64,000 nucleotides of DNA. Source: Anodontia alba (Eukaryota > Mollusca > Bivalvia > Lucinida > Lucinidae). The stretch lies in contig OZ024835.1 in assembly GCA_964016985.1 (NCBI GenBank), positions 62,766,828-62,830,827 on the forward strand. Reading direction: 5' to 3'. Below are positions 54,500 through 64,000 of the stretch, piece after piece (the stretch's first letter is position 1; every line of letters starts with the position of its first letter). The notes beneath the pieces were generated by a model. The model was not told the DNA's origin. It made no database searches and saw only the letters and a list, made by a program, of their open reading frames with translations. The translations under genes were made by a program, and so were the position numbers.

Positions 54500-55870
54500 C
54501 CCCTACTAGGATCTCATCATCACATCATCATGGCATAAACAGTAAATAAGTGAACTCAGGAACTGATACAATCACATGCACATCAATTTCTCAACATGAA
54601 AGGGAACGGCAGACAAATACATTTAAACAGCCACAGATAGCAAGCAGCGTTGTCAGCCCTTTCCAAAACAAAAACGGGCAAGTATATTACCCGAACTTTA
54701 CTGAATATATCTTTAACTTCAATAATTGGTAAAGAAAAACGTGTGAAACACTACAGAACCTTTAACGAAAAGAACCACAATGAACGTATCGCCTTGGAAA
54801 GTCAATTATAAACAAGATACGATTATTATCTGCCGATTATAAAGTCTCCCGAAAGAACCCCCAGTACTCAAATGAACTCTCATGTGGACTTTTTCAAAAC
54901 GTTCCGACCATGACAATCTAAATGAATACTTTGTTTTAAGTCGGCCATAATAGTCTGAACCTCAACCCACCGACGTGCAACTGAAGAGTTAAGCAAAGGA
55001 GTCAACTGTAATTAGGTCAAGCGTTTAGCAAGCAGTCTGTTTTATGACATCAATGTCATACCACTTTATTTTTTATCATATGAAGATTTTTTTCAATTGA
55101 TCAGAAAGTTCAGGTTTATCTACAGTTTTTCTAAATTTATACACTAAGTCACCCTAACTTACAGGTTCCGATAGACATGCCTTTGATCCCACTTGCACAA
55201 CACCTAGGTCTAAACAATTAAAACATTTGAAAGTGATACCACTTTTAGTCTCATTTACCTATGGCTTTAGTGATAACAGGTCGCAGAGACTGTTTTATGC
55301 GCACCCTTGACGAAGAATGTTTACCTCAGACAAAAAAGGGAGTGAGTAGTCAGGGATACTCATATATACATATGAGGGCCATCCAATAAATGACGTTTTC
55401 ATACAGCTCATGGTCAATAATTTTGTCTATTAAAAGATAGCCTCGACGTAGCAAATCTTATGATGCATACAACAAAATATCCCAAATTGTTATCTGACTG
55501 GAGGCTTTCCGTTGCTTGGCAACGTCAAACCGTGAAAGTGACCCTGACTGGGTTACTGGCACCTACTTACAAATTCAAAATATGCATAACTTTCCAATTT
55601 ACAACGTTTCGATTATTTGTGCATACATCACTGATTTTGGATGTAAATTCGTGACGATGCTGTATTTCATATGAAAACTTTAACTACTGTCATGGAACGG
55701 GCATTAGAAATCGGGGTAGGTGAGACTTTTGCAATAAATTGGCCATTAATTGCATTATTTTTGCCACTTTGCTTTTATTGATCAAATATACGATGCGTAT
55801 AAGAATTCACACATCAGCAAACCGTTTGCCGGATGTGGTTGTGTTTGCTTAGCAACAAAAAATCACGGAT
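54500..55870. other. No firm feature (possible transposon end at 55373)
   Basis: GAGGGCCATCCAATAAATGA at 55373 resembles the terminal style of some mariner elements, but no partner end or enzyme was found. The rest is unassigned. Confidence 0.4.
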
Positions 55871-56429
55871 AGTGTAATTGCATGTTTGCTGGGAAACCAT
55901 CTACGCTACATATCAAACAGTTTAGTCAAAAGCAAAAACAAAACGGAAGTGAACACAAAAAACATCCAAATATGTTGGGATACAGTCATCTGCATGACTG
56001 TCAGGTATCTTTTATGATGAATAAAATTTGTTCCATTAAGCGATTAGATATTTCGCTTATTGACGATGGACTACTTACACAAGCCATACTGCAGCGTTCA
56101 TACGCCAGTAAACAAGTCTATTTATTGAATGACTCTCGTATACGTTTGTTTATGCATATTATAAATCAAAGAAAGTTTACTCTGGTGTAAAAGTTTGGGC
56201 GAGTCCATCTCTAATCTGTTATTAGGTAAACATGGCTACAAGTACCGCTTCATATTTATTATGCATTCGGCGAAGTCTTGCGCCTAAAGGCGCAATATAT
56301 GATTAGTTACGTCTGTCAACGGACTGGTGTAATGGATACAGAGTCAACCCTCTGTATACAGACACTCGATATAACGACAAAATTCGCTATAATAATACTT
56401 TGACTGCCACGAAACCTTCGACCATATGG

Positions 56430-56515
56430 AGAGAGCTGCCGGGTAGCCAAGGATCCAAAGGGTCTTCACTGGACGCACATGCAATGTTGATGAAAATGCT
56501 GTGCCCCAGGCTATT
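56430..56515. mobile_element. Family F fragment
   Basis: GGTAGCCAAGGATCCAAAGG to AATGCTGTGCCCCAGGCT matches the right part of the family. Confidence 0.7.
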
Positions 56516-56708
56516 TTAAATTTTGAGCGGCATCAAAATTAAGGGCAAGGTTTCGATTGAGTAAAACTAGTTCAAGCTCTGAGTAGTTGTTTCTGCTCAA
56601 CTCTTGCATTTCGTCTTTGTTTTTTATGTCGTTTTATCTTGGTCTTGTTTGTTTCTCATCGTTTCGTCGTTCAGTACCTTGCAGAGGCTGTGCTCCATGA
56701 ACGTTATC

Positions 56709-56945
56709 TGGGCCGTGTCAAGCGAAAAAAAAAGTCTTCGAGCAAGCGCAAAATGTTCGGATTCAGATCATCCTGTGCATGCGCAGTCTCATCCGGGCAT
56801 TTACTATCCAATTATAAATTCTGTAGAATCCAGTAGTTCTGTTTGTGGACAATGAAGGCCCTGATCAGACTGGACGGATGCGCAGGCTGATCTGGACGCT
56901 CGATGTCCGCATACGCCCGAAGACACGTTTTCGCATGGCGCGGCC
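56709..56945. mobile_element. Family R MITE
   Basis: Starts TGGGCCGTGTCAAGCGAAAA and ends GTTTTCGCATGGCGCGGCC. It lies 72 bp downstream of the lectin exon 1 donor, in intron 1. Confidence 0.85.
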
Positions 56946-57017
56946 TGTCTTCACCTCTTGCACAGCTGGTGGCCTAACCTAACACGTTAGCTCAACACGT
57001 AAAATTAAATATCTTAC

Positions 57018-57066
57018 CACACAAAAGTAATGCTATTCCAATACAAGACCGTAGAGCAAAATGCAT
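57018..57066 (-). CDS. C-type lectin gene, exon 1 (signal peptide)
   Basis: Reading the minus strand, an ATG at 57066 opens 16 codons, MHFALRSCIGIALLLC, plus one extra base, and then meets a good donor (G|GTAAGA). The short basic start followed by IGIALLLC looks like a secretory signal peptide. The phase-1 donor fits the phase-1 acceptor of the exon at 52777-52865, as expected where a signal-peptide exon joins a secreted module. I infer this is the first coding exon of the lectin below. The exon is only 49 bp and lies 4.2 kb upstream of the next one, so a transcript is needed to prove the join. No TATA box or initiator could be assigned. Confidence 0.68.
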
Positions 57067-57327
57067 GTTATTTCATAAAATTTCCGTCTGATTTGTAGAA
57101 TATCACCCTATTTGAAGTTAAAGTTCTTATCATCCAAGTCGGCCGGTTTATCGTTCCATAAAAGATAAGAACACGAACAACTGGTGCTTTCCAGTATTCA
57201 AGTAGTGTTGCCTGACACCCAAGGTTTCTCTGCATATCTCATCACGTTGTGTCTATAGACTCCTCATCTTTGCTTCTTTATTATTTAATTAGAAGACCTC
57301 CACACGAACCGAACAAATAAAGTATAA

Positions 57328-57680
57328 CCTCAATGGCTCGAACACGGATGGCTCGTTTACCGTGGATGATTCGAACTGTTTTTTCAGTCCCTACAAAATT
57401 CTTCCAAAAGCTCAAGAAAACAAATATTTAGGGATTTTTTTCTTATTTTATCATGGAATTGTATGTTGTATGTACTCATTAGAATCGCATCATCGAGGCG
57501 ATTCTAATGAGTACTCAACATACAATCGTTGTGTAGAAAATCGAAAAGATTTCCAAAAATTATCGTATTTGCTTCCTGAACTGGTGCCATGATTAACCCT
57601 CAGTGGCTCGAACTACCCATGTCTTGAACAAATTTCCATGGTCCCAAAGACGTTCGAGCCATTGAGGTTCGACTGTATAT
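57328..57680. mobile_element. Family C MITE, complete
   Basis: It starts AACCTCAATGGCTCGAACAC, ends GAGCCATTGAGGTTCGACTG, and has a clean central palindrome around GTACTCATTAGAATCGCATC at 57470-57530. It lies about 260 bp upstream of the lectin start codon. Confidence 0.9.
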
Positions 57681-58098
57681 GTTTTCACCATTATGGAATC
57701 TGATGGCGAGTGTTGGGATCCCGTACCGCCAGTTTAAGCACCCAGTAATTTATTACTTTCCGTTCAAAGGCGGTGTAATGTGAGATGTTTAAGACCATGA
57801 GATGTTTCAGAATGTATGCGAAACGGAAGCGGATATCGCGGTACTTTCATTGTTGGACTTCTTGTTAATGTTCTTTAGCGTTTCTCTTACAAATATAAAA
57901 ATTATGTAGGTTAAGGTATATTCATTAAGCCTGAGTAACAGAGTTGCCATGCCATCCTTTCGATAAAGGGCTGGTAACTCTTGTTTGCCATCTGTTCTTT
58001 TTGTGGCTATTTAATTGTATTTGTTTGTCTTTCCCTTTGATGTTGAGAACTTTATTTGGATCTTGTTCCTTGGTTCACTTTACTTTACAGAGCGTAAG

Positions 58099-58239
58099 CA
58101 TTACGAAAACATGCCTATTCAAATAAACTGAAAATTTTACCACCAAAAAAAAAAAAAAAATTAAATTTTCTGAAAAAAAAAAAAATTCCGATATTTTTCA
58201 TATTTCTGCTCAAAACATAGATTGTGGGTACTCCTTAGA
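58099..58239 (-). mobile_element. Family A MITE, left half only
   Basis: It ends inside the first palindrome arm, where the non-LTR tail repeat begins. Confidence 0.88.
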
Positions 58240-59760
58240 TGGCGATGATGGGTTCTGGTTAAACGACGCATCAACCCATGAGGATCATTTGCGTGAAAAT
58301 GGTGTATTAACTTGGTGTTGTAAAGGAACGGCTATAATTATAAATCATATGTGCATAAAATGTAAAACTAGAACGAATTTATAAATTAAATTAGTTATAA
58401 TTTCTTAAAAAGATTGTGTTTTAAAAACGTGTGTTATCAGCTGGTACATCTTCAAATAAGTATCTCAAATCATTTGTTTGGAAAAAATGGACGTCGCACA
58501 TGTGATACTTCAATGCAGTCGATCAAAGTGTTTCACCGTAAAAGCTTCATTACAACTTAAACAAAATGGCTGATCTTCTCGTTTGTGTAGATAAGAATGT
58601 GTGAGTCTAGTATGACCTATACGTAGACGTGTAAGAAACACTTCGTCACGCCTTAATGATCGATAAATGGTATTTTACCAAATACCTGTTTTATTTCACA
58701 TATCCCGTTTATTGAATGTCGCTCTGTCCCATGACATCTGCCATTTGGATAAGATGTACCTGTTGATAAAGGGTTTAAAATCTGTACTCGGAAGTTTTAA
58801 ATTTGAACTACCTAGGCTGAGTGAGGCCTTTGCTTTTACATCAGCAGTCTCATCCCAGCTAGCATTCTACGTAAATCTACATCGGGCCGTCATCGGCCCG
58901 TCAGCTACCCTGACGGGCCGATGACGGCCCGATATAGATTTACGTAGAATGCTGACTGGGATTACCTCTTATGCCAACATGGCTGAGGAGCCAGAAGAAC
59001 AAACTTTCCTTAGTTTTCGATAATAACTCGTGATGCTTTTCTATTTTCTATCAGGTTCTGATTTTTTTTTTTTTTTTTTTTTTTTGAAGATGTGTGGTTT
59101 AGAGATTTCAAAACAGAAAGGGAGTCTGAGAAAATAACGAATTTCTTGTTAAAAGAATTATTCCTAACGCAATCCAAAGCCATATCAATAGCCTTGGTTC
59201 AGCATTGAAAACAGATGAGCCACCAGGAAGACGATTCTTTTCATGATTAGCAGCAAGTCTGATGGCATACTGAAAAGTTATTCCCTGCGTAGCCATAACG
59301 ATGGCTCATCTGCCTCTACGTAACGGTTCGATACTGGAAATGTACGAAAAGCTTCCAATGCATAACGAAGTCCCTGATGATGTACAGTGTCTAACATCTG
59401 TAGATAAGAGTTTCTAGCAGATCCATACACGATGGACCCATAATCAAGCTTTAATCGATTAAAGAGCGATAAAGGTAAAGAAGAGTCATTTTATCCGCGC
59501 CCAACTTGTATGATATAAAACTTTTAAAATATTTAATGCTTTTGACAATTTTCACGTATTTTATATGGGGTATGAAGGAGAGTTTTCGATCAAATATAAC
59601 CCGAAGAAATTTTGATTCAGTAACGACTAGTATTTGAGAGCCATATATGTAGAGAGCTGGATCATTGTGTATTTTCCGTTGTTGACAGAAATGAAAGCAC
59701 TGAGTTTTCGACTTGGAAAATTTGAAGTCATTGAAGTTATTCTTGTAGCGACCTCCTGAT
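58240..59760 (-). pseudogene. Jockey-type non-LTR retrotransposon remnant (RT thumb to RNase H end)
   Basis: Pieces in several frames read, in order, FLRVIFDRKLSFIPHIKYVK, LDYGSIVYGSARNSYLQMLD, HHQGLRYALEAFRTFPVSNR, EADEPSLWLR and TFQYAIRLAANHE, then the same tail as at 40742-41510. These are typical of the end of reverse transcriptase and the linker before RNase H in jockey-like elements. Frame shifts, stops, the family D palindrome (58853) and a poly-T run (59060-59085) show it is dead. The beginning of the enzyme is missing. Confidence 0.82.
58853..58961 (-). repeat. Family D palindrome, copy 2, in a retroelement remnant
   Basis: It is the reverse complement of the copy at 37135 over about 107 bp as read by eye. 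It interrupts the non-LTR remnant at 58240-59760. Confidence 0.93.
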
Positions 59761-59879
59761 CCAAAAGCCTTCGAAAGCTCCTACACAAGTTTGCAGGTAC
59801 CCTGCCAACTTGTCTACCTAAAAGTAAACAGTGTTTGGATCCTAAGTTTTCATGTAGTAACATGTCCAGTTTGAACACT

Positions 59880-59970
59880 ATGCATTATCGGTTTATTCAG
59901 AAATCTTCCGATTTGGACTCAGCAAATTTTAATGTCATTTTTTTAATGCAAGTTGGGCTAATGATTCTCT

Positions 59971-60027
<57 letters not shown>

Positions 60028-61010
60028 TGTAAACTCATGCATTGTGTAACATGGCATCATTAAACGATGATGATGCTGTTGTTAAAGTTCAAGAATATTT
60101 CTCATATGTTCGCATTAAGTTGATCGTTCATATCAAAGACTGGCGGGAACAGGAGCATTCAGTAAACAGTCAGCTGAACCAGCATGTCTTGTATACATTT
60201 CACATGGGTTCTGCAGTTTCTGTGGAAATATGTGAGTGATACGTGAGTAACATGGCATGCAAAGCCTTAATTCATCTACATGTACCTAAGGCATGAATCT
60301 AACTGATGATGAAATATGGTAGGAAAATTTAGCCTGGAAAACTAAATAGTTACTGCAACATCTTCCACATGAATGTCATTTCCTCTGCTTCTGATTAGAA
60401 CTTTGTCTAGACTCCTTGGGAGATCTTGAAGAACTGGTATATATACACCCATAGCATAAGGATCGGAACGATTGTTCAACTCGGGAATGTCAGGGTTTGG
60501 ACGAATTCGAAAGTAGTGCTAACCTTTGATGCTCCAGTCAATTCGATTAGAACGTTCATGTTCCAAGTGTTCTGTCATTTCACCTTAGCAAATCACACAA
60601 CAAACCACGAAACGTGGCCCTCAAATATGTAGCAGAGAACGAGACGGAATTCTTGTCTGGTCTTGTCTTGTTGCTAAATTAACTATATTAAGACGGTTAA
60701 TCTGTCTCTTTCAGGAGTCACAATGTAGACGGATATTCCATCCGCAATTTAGAAATATTACAAAGGATGGGATTTCCATCTTGTTGAATAAGACCGGTTC
60801 ATTGTCTTGAATAATCTAGACGGTTTTCCGTCTTGGACTAGACTGATTATAACAATAGCGAAACTTAAATCAACAAAGATACTTCATGAACTGATCAGAT
60901 CAGATCCCAAAGCACATCGCAAAAATCAAGGGGAAAGACGGACAACACATTTTAAAAAGAACAAAAAGCACAGAAGACATTTATTAGGCGCATTGAAACA
61001 TGGGCCTACA
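59880..61010. other. No feature seen besides the AC repeat
   Basis: Several short open frames exist but none shows a known domain or plausible splice structure. Confidence 0.5.
59972..60020. repeat. AC dinucleotide repeat
   Basis: About 24 AC units. Confidence 0.97.
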
Positions 61011-61011
61011 C

Positions 61012-61193
61012 CATCACGAAAACACGCCTATATAATTTTTTACCCCCTTAAACCGCTCTTTTATATAGTAAAACTGAGGTTTACAGGGGCAGAAATATGA
61101 AAAATATCAGAATTTTTCATATGAATTTTTTTTTTTTTTTTTTTTTTTATGGTAATTTTATTAGTATATTTGAATAAGCATGTTTTCGTAATG
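61012..61193 (+). mobile_element. Family A MITE without central palindrome
   Basis: The left side runs to TTTACAGGGG and jumps to GCAGAAATATGAAAAATATC; a poly-T tract replaces part of the right side. Confidence 0.9.
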
Positions 61194-61372
61194 CTAGGAT
61201 GAAAATACACGTCATTTAACACAAAGTAGATGGATCTGAGTTTAAGCTCTAAACTTGTAATTGCATTCAGAGTACACATAAACTAAAAAAAAGAACATCA
61301 GGTTTCACTAGCATACTAGCGATTTTCGAAAACAATAGGTCTCAGCACCATCATTGATACTCGTTTTTATTT

Positions 61373-61661
61373 ATGCCGGCCTCGATGTCTCAGTTGGATG
61401 CGCCGTCCGACTGGAGACTAGGAGGTCGCGGGTTCAACCCCCGCCGAGGTCGGCAGCATTCTTTCGTGGAGATTGATCATGAAATATTTTCTACGGTCAT
61501 TCTCCACCTGAAGGGCAGTTGTCAGTTTCTGGCGAAAGAATGTGCACAATACTGGCTAATCGAGGACTAAGCTGCCCAGTAAACTTGTGGTTAGGTAAAC
61601 TGACCGCGTTCGACATGACCCCATTGGGATGACTGGGCCGTAAAACCTCAACACAAACAAA
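61373..61661 (+). mobile_element. tRNA-derived SINE, complete, with 14-bp target duplication
   Basis: The 289-bp element starts TGCCGGCCTCGATGTCTCAG (A box area TGTCTCAGTTGG), has B box GGTTCAACCCC and ends ACCTCAACACAAACAAA. ACTCGTTTTTATTT is present at 61359-61372 and 61662-61675. Confidence 0.93.
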
Positions 61662-61679
61662 ACTCGTTTTTATTTGGGA

Positions 61680-62970
61680 TATGTTTACTTTCTTGTTGGA
61701 TTATCGAACAAAATATATGTATAAGTGTGCACGTGATAAACACTCATCAATAAAATGAAAGCATGTGCAAATAATGTGCAACGTTTTCTTAATGTTGAAG
61801 TATTTTTCATATTAACACGATTATGAAATCATTCAGTCAATGTGTTGATAATTGTTCTCGTCAATACTACACTATCGACTCGACATTATTTTTACAGCTT
61901 TGCTCTATATGGACTTACGAATAAATTATCCATCTGCACTTAGATTCATTAAGAAGACATTTTCTTTTGCAGCAAGAAGCGAGTACAAGTCAATCAGATG
62001 AGGTTTCATTTGCCAATTAAGATCCACCGCTGAGTCCGTCCCATGTGCCACTGGTGGTAGAGGAGGTGAGTTTGTAGAGAAGTGAGTACAGGTGTCAATG
62101 GATGACAAAATTACAGAACTCGCTGATGTGTACAAACAATGTAGCATTTGTGGTTGTGACTACAAAAAAAAAACAACAAAAAAAAAAAAAACAAAAAAAA
62201 AACACTACAGCTCGACAAAATTTGTGGATTGGGTGTGATACACCAGATTGTAAATACTGGGTCCATATCAACTATATGCTAGGAACCTAAACCCTTAAAC
62301 AAATCTTTTGTCAGCAAAATCCCTTTTAACTGTCAAATTCACAGATAAAGGATTAACTTTAATTAAATAATATTACCATTAAAAATGTCTGTGTCATCTT
62401 TTTTCAGATATCTCCTACAGGGTTTGAACTACTTCTTGGTAAAAAGAAAGCAGTTTTTTTTCTTTCCAAGCCGTTCTTTATATCCAAACTTGCTTTAAAT
62501 TCTCAGCTTCGTCAGTTATCTTCAATTTGCTAATCAAACATAAATCGACATGTATATATACAATAACATGAAAATTTGGAAACTGGATCAACAGTTAATT
62601 TTCTTAATTCAGCAGAAGTTTATTTAATTATTTTAAGTGATTATGTACTTTTCAAATAATACTTTATTAACATTATATCATATTAAAATCTTAGTAAAAT
62701 TATTTTATTATGAAATGATTTTCAATGTACATATTTTAGGGTTAAATTTAAACGCTCTGATATTAATAAACTAAAGTAACAAAGTTAAGGTCTACTTGAC
62801 AACAGTACAACTGTGAACTGCATTAGCGTCCTTTCATACCTGTATTCATATCTGTATCAAATTAAGACATTATTACATTTTCAGAACTAATGATCCAAAC
62901 ATATATTTCTGCTGCTCGATAGGACCGCCTTATTATGAGATTATAAAGAGAAGCTATGACATCTGTTTAT
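61680..62970. other. No feature seen
   Basis: AT-rich with A runs near 62165-62205. No exon recognised. Confidence 0.55.
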
Positions 62971-62974
62971 GTGT

Positions 62975-63070
62975 CAAAAATTATTGTAATAAAGCAAATA
63001 TGGTAAACAACACTTTTATTACATATAAAAAGTGTTGTTTACCATATTTGCTTTATTACAATAATTTTTG
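62975..63070. repeat. ~95-bp palindrome
   Basis: AAAAATTATTGTAATAAAGC..GGTAAACAACACTTTT and its complement surround a short AT-rich loop. Confidence 0.92.
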
Positions 63071-63205
63071 TGTAAAAATTGGATTTGATAAAATTTATTC
63101 TTACAACAGACATATTTTTCAAAATTTATTCAAAAGTTAATCAGGTCATCTACTCATCATTACCAATCAATTCACCGAGTTTCAAGGCACTAGCTCCAAT
63201 AGTGT

Positions 63206-63474
63206 TTTTTTTTTTTTTTTTTTTTTTTTTTGAATATTTTGCTGAAGTAGTTGCGGTCATGGTACCTAAGCCGTAATCCAAACTCATAAATCCATAAACG
63301 AATGATGAATCAGAATGGTCAGACCAACAAACATGGACCCCAGAATAAAGGGTGTAATCAGGCGTCCGCGGATAGTTAGCATTACTTGGTAAGCAAGCTT
63401 CGCCCACCATGCCCATAGGCCTGAACGAAAGAAAATATCGGTAGAAGCGTATGTCCGGGATTTGGGAAGACTAT
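63206..63474 (-). other. 3' tail of the reverse transcriptase element with poly(A)
   Basis: Below the stop codon the minus strand runs about 240 bp and ends in roughly 24 A (63207-63231 on the plus strand as T). This looks like the 3' untranslated end and poly(A) of the copied RNA. An open frame here (MGMVGEACLPSNANYPRTPD..) continues into the tail and was not recognised. Confidence 0.6.
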
Positions 63475-64000
63475 TTATGGCGCGTCACTGGCAAAAACAT
63501 CAGAAAAAAATCTGGAAACTGCCACATTGTAGGGATTGACCAGATCATAATGTCTCCCATAGAACTTCTTAAGTGTTGCTACCAGTTTGGTTGTTTGATA
63601 CCCCTAGCTCAACAACTTTGTAGTGAGCACTTTCCCACGCTCCATGAAGTCCTGATAATTTGAACAGGTTCTGGCATAACGGACTAACTGTGAAACGTAA
63701 ACGCCGTATGCTGTTGCAGAAGGAATATTACTGCTCAGGAATGGAAAGTTAACAATGGGAAAATTGAAGTCATCCCGTTTGTCGTAAAGCCTAGTAGTAA
63801 GCTTTCCTTTGTCAATGTAGAGATAACAATCCAAGTATGAGGAGGAGGCTGCAGTCTCCGTTGTTTCCTTTATTTCAAGTTCACGTGGATAGATGAATTC
63901 AAAATACTCTGCAAATTTTGTGTTTTTCAGAGACAATACATCATCTATATATCTGTAGGTGAACTTGAATAATTGTGCGAGGTGTTTCCTGCCTGCATGG
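63475..64000 (-). pseudogene. Reverse transcriptase fragment with YIDD motif, one stop codon
   Basis: From the right edge the minus frame reads LFKFTYRYIDDVLSLKNTKF, the YxDD catalytic box of reverse transcriptases. It continues with ELEIKETTETAASSSYLDCY, LYDKRDDFNFPIVNFPFL, AYGVYVSQLVRYARTCSNYQ and TTKLLS. A TAG at about 63601-63603 then interrupts, and the same frame goes on (GYQTTKLVATLKKFYGRH) to a TAA at 63475. The part after the box fits a family common in invertebrate genomes, but I could not decide between non-LTR and Penelope-like origin. The fingers and palm lie outside the window. Confidence 0.85.

Noticed and set aside
55882..56190. 102-residue plus-strand open frame
   Set aside because: No signal, domain or splice context recognised; composition resembles random AT-rich DNA.

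Overview
The window looks like eukaryotic, intron-rich, AT-rich nuclear DNA, most probably from a bivalve mollusc. The reasons are C-type lectin and multi-CUB genes with phase-1 modular exons, Tc1-like and non-LTR element remains, tRNA-headed SINEs, and a very dense load of short foldback elements. The species call is an inference from these families, not a database result.

Two host genes can be built from exon sequences with matching splice sites and phases, both on the minus strand. (1) A secreted C-type lectin runs from 57066 down to about 47745. It has four exons: signal peptide, CPDGF/CY segment, SYC...helix segment, and WIDG-to-FICE core. A further 3' exon is probably not identified. 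(2) A multi-CUB protein runs from 26096 down past the left edge. Eleven exons encode five complete CUB domains and the first half of a sixth. Each CUB is split by a phase-0 intron and bounded by phase-1 introns. Each carries an EF-hand-like D-x-[DN]-x-D-G acidic loop just before its second cysteine. The domains fall into two alternating types, so the gene looks built from repeats of a two-CUB unit. A short signal-peptide-like exon at 28714-28771 has the right phase to be its start, but this is uncertain.

Almost everything else is repeats. About 35 copies of one ~280 bp foldback MITE (family A here) are spread over both genes. Four are nested in other family A copies, and others interrupt family B and C elements or a retrotransposon. 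Several unrelated terminal-repeat families (A, C, some singletons) share a similar central palindrome core (GTACTC..TTAGAA..CGC). A second core (AGACGCCGC) occurs inside at least three different outer families. Other repeats are SINEs with perfect target duplications (51986-52274, 61373-61661), a 64-bp minisatellite (11475-13018), ~150-bp tandem arrays (36090-36620, 45945-47520) and microsatellites abutting splice donors.

Mobile genes are all broken. A Tc1-like DD34E element (17034-18772) sits inside a family C MITE, and its own transposase is split at the first catalytic Asp by a 244-bp MITE with a 9-bp target duplication. Jockey-type non-LTR tails lie at 40742-41510 and 58240-59760. A reverse transcriptase with a YIDD catalytic motif enters from the right edge (63475-64000), is broken by one stop codon, and is followed by a poly(A) tract.

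I found no convincing RNA gene, CRISPR array, promoter or polyadenylation site.
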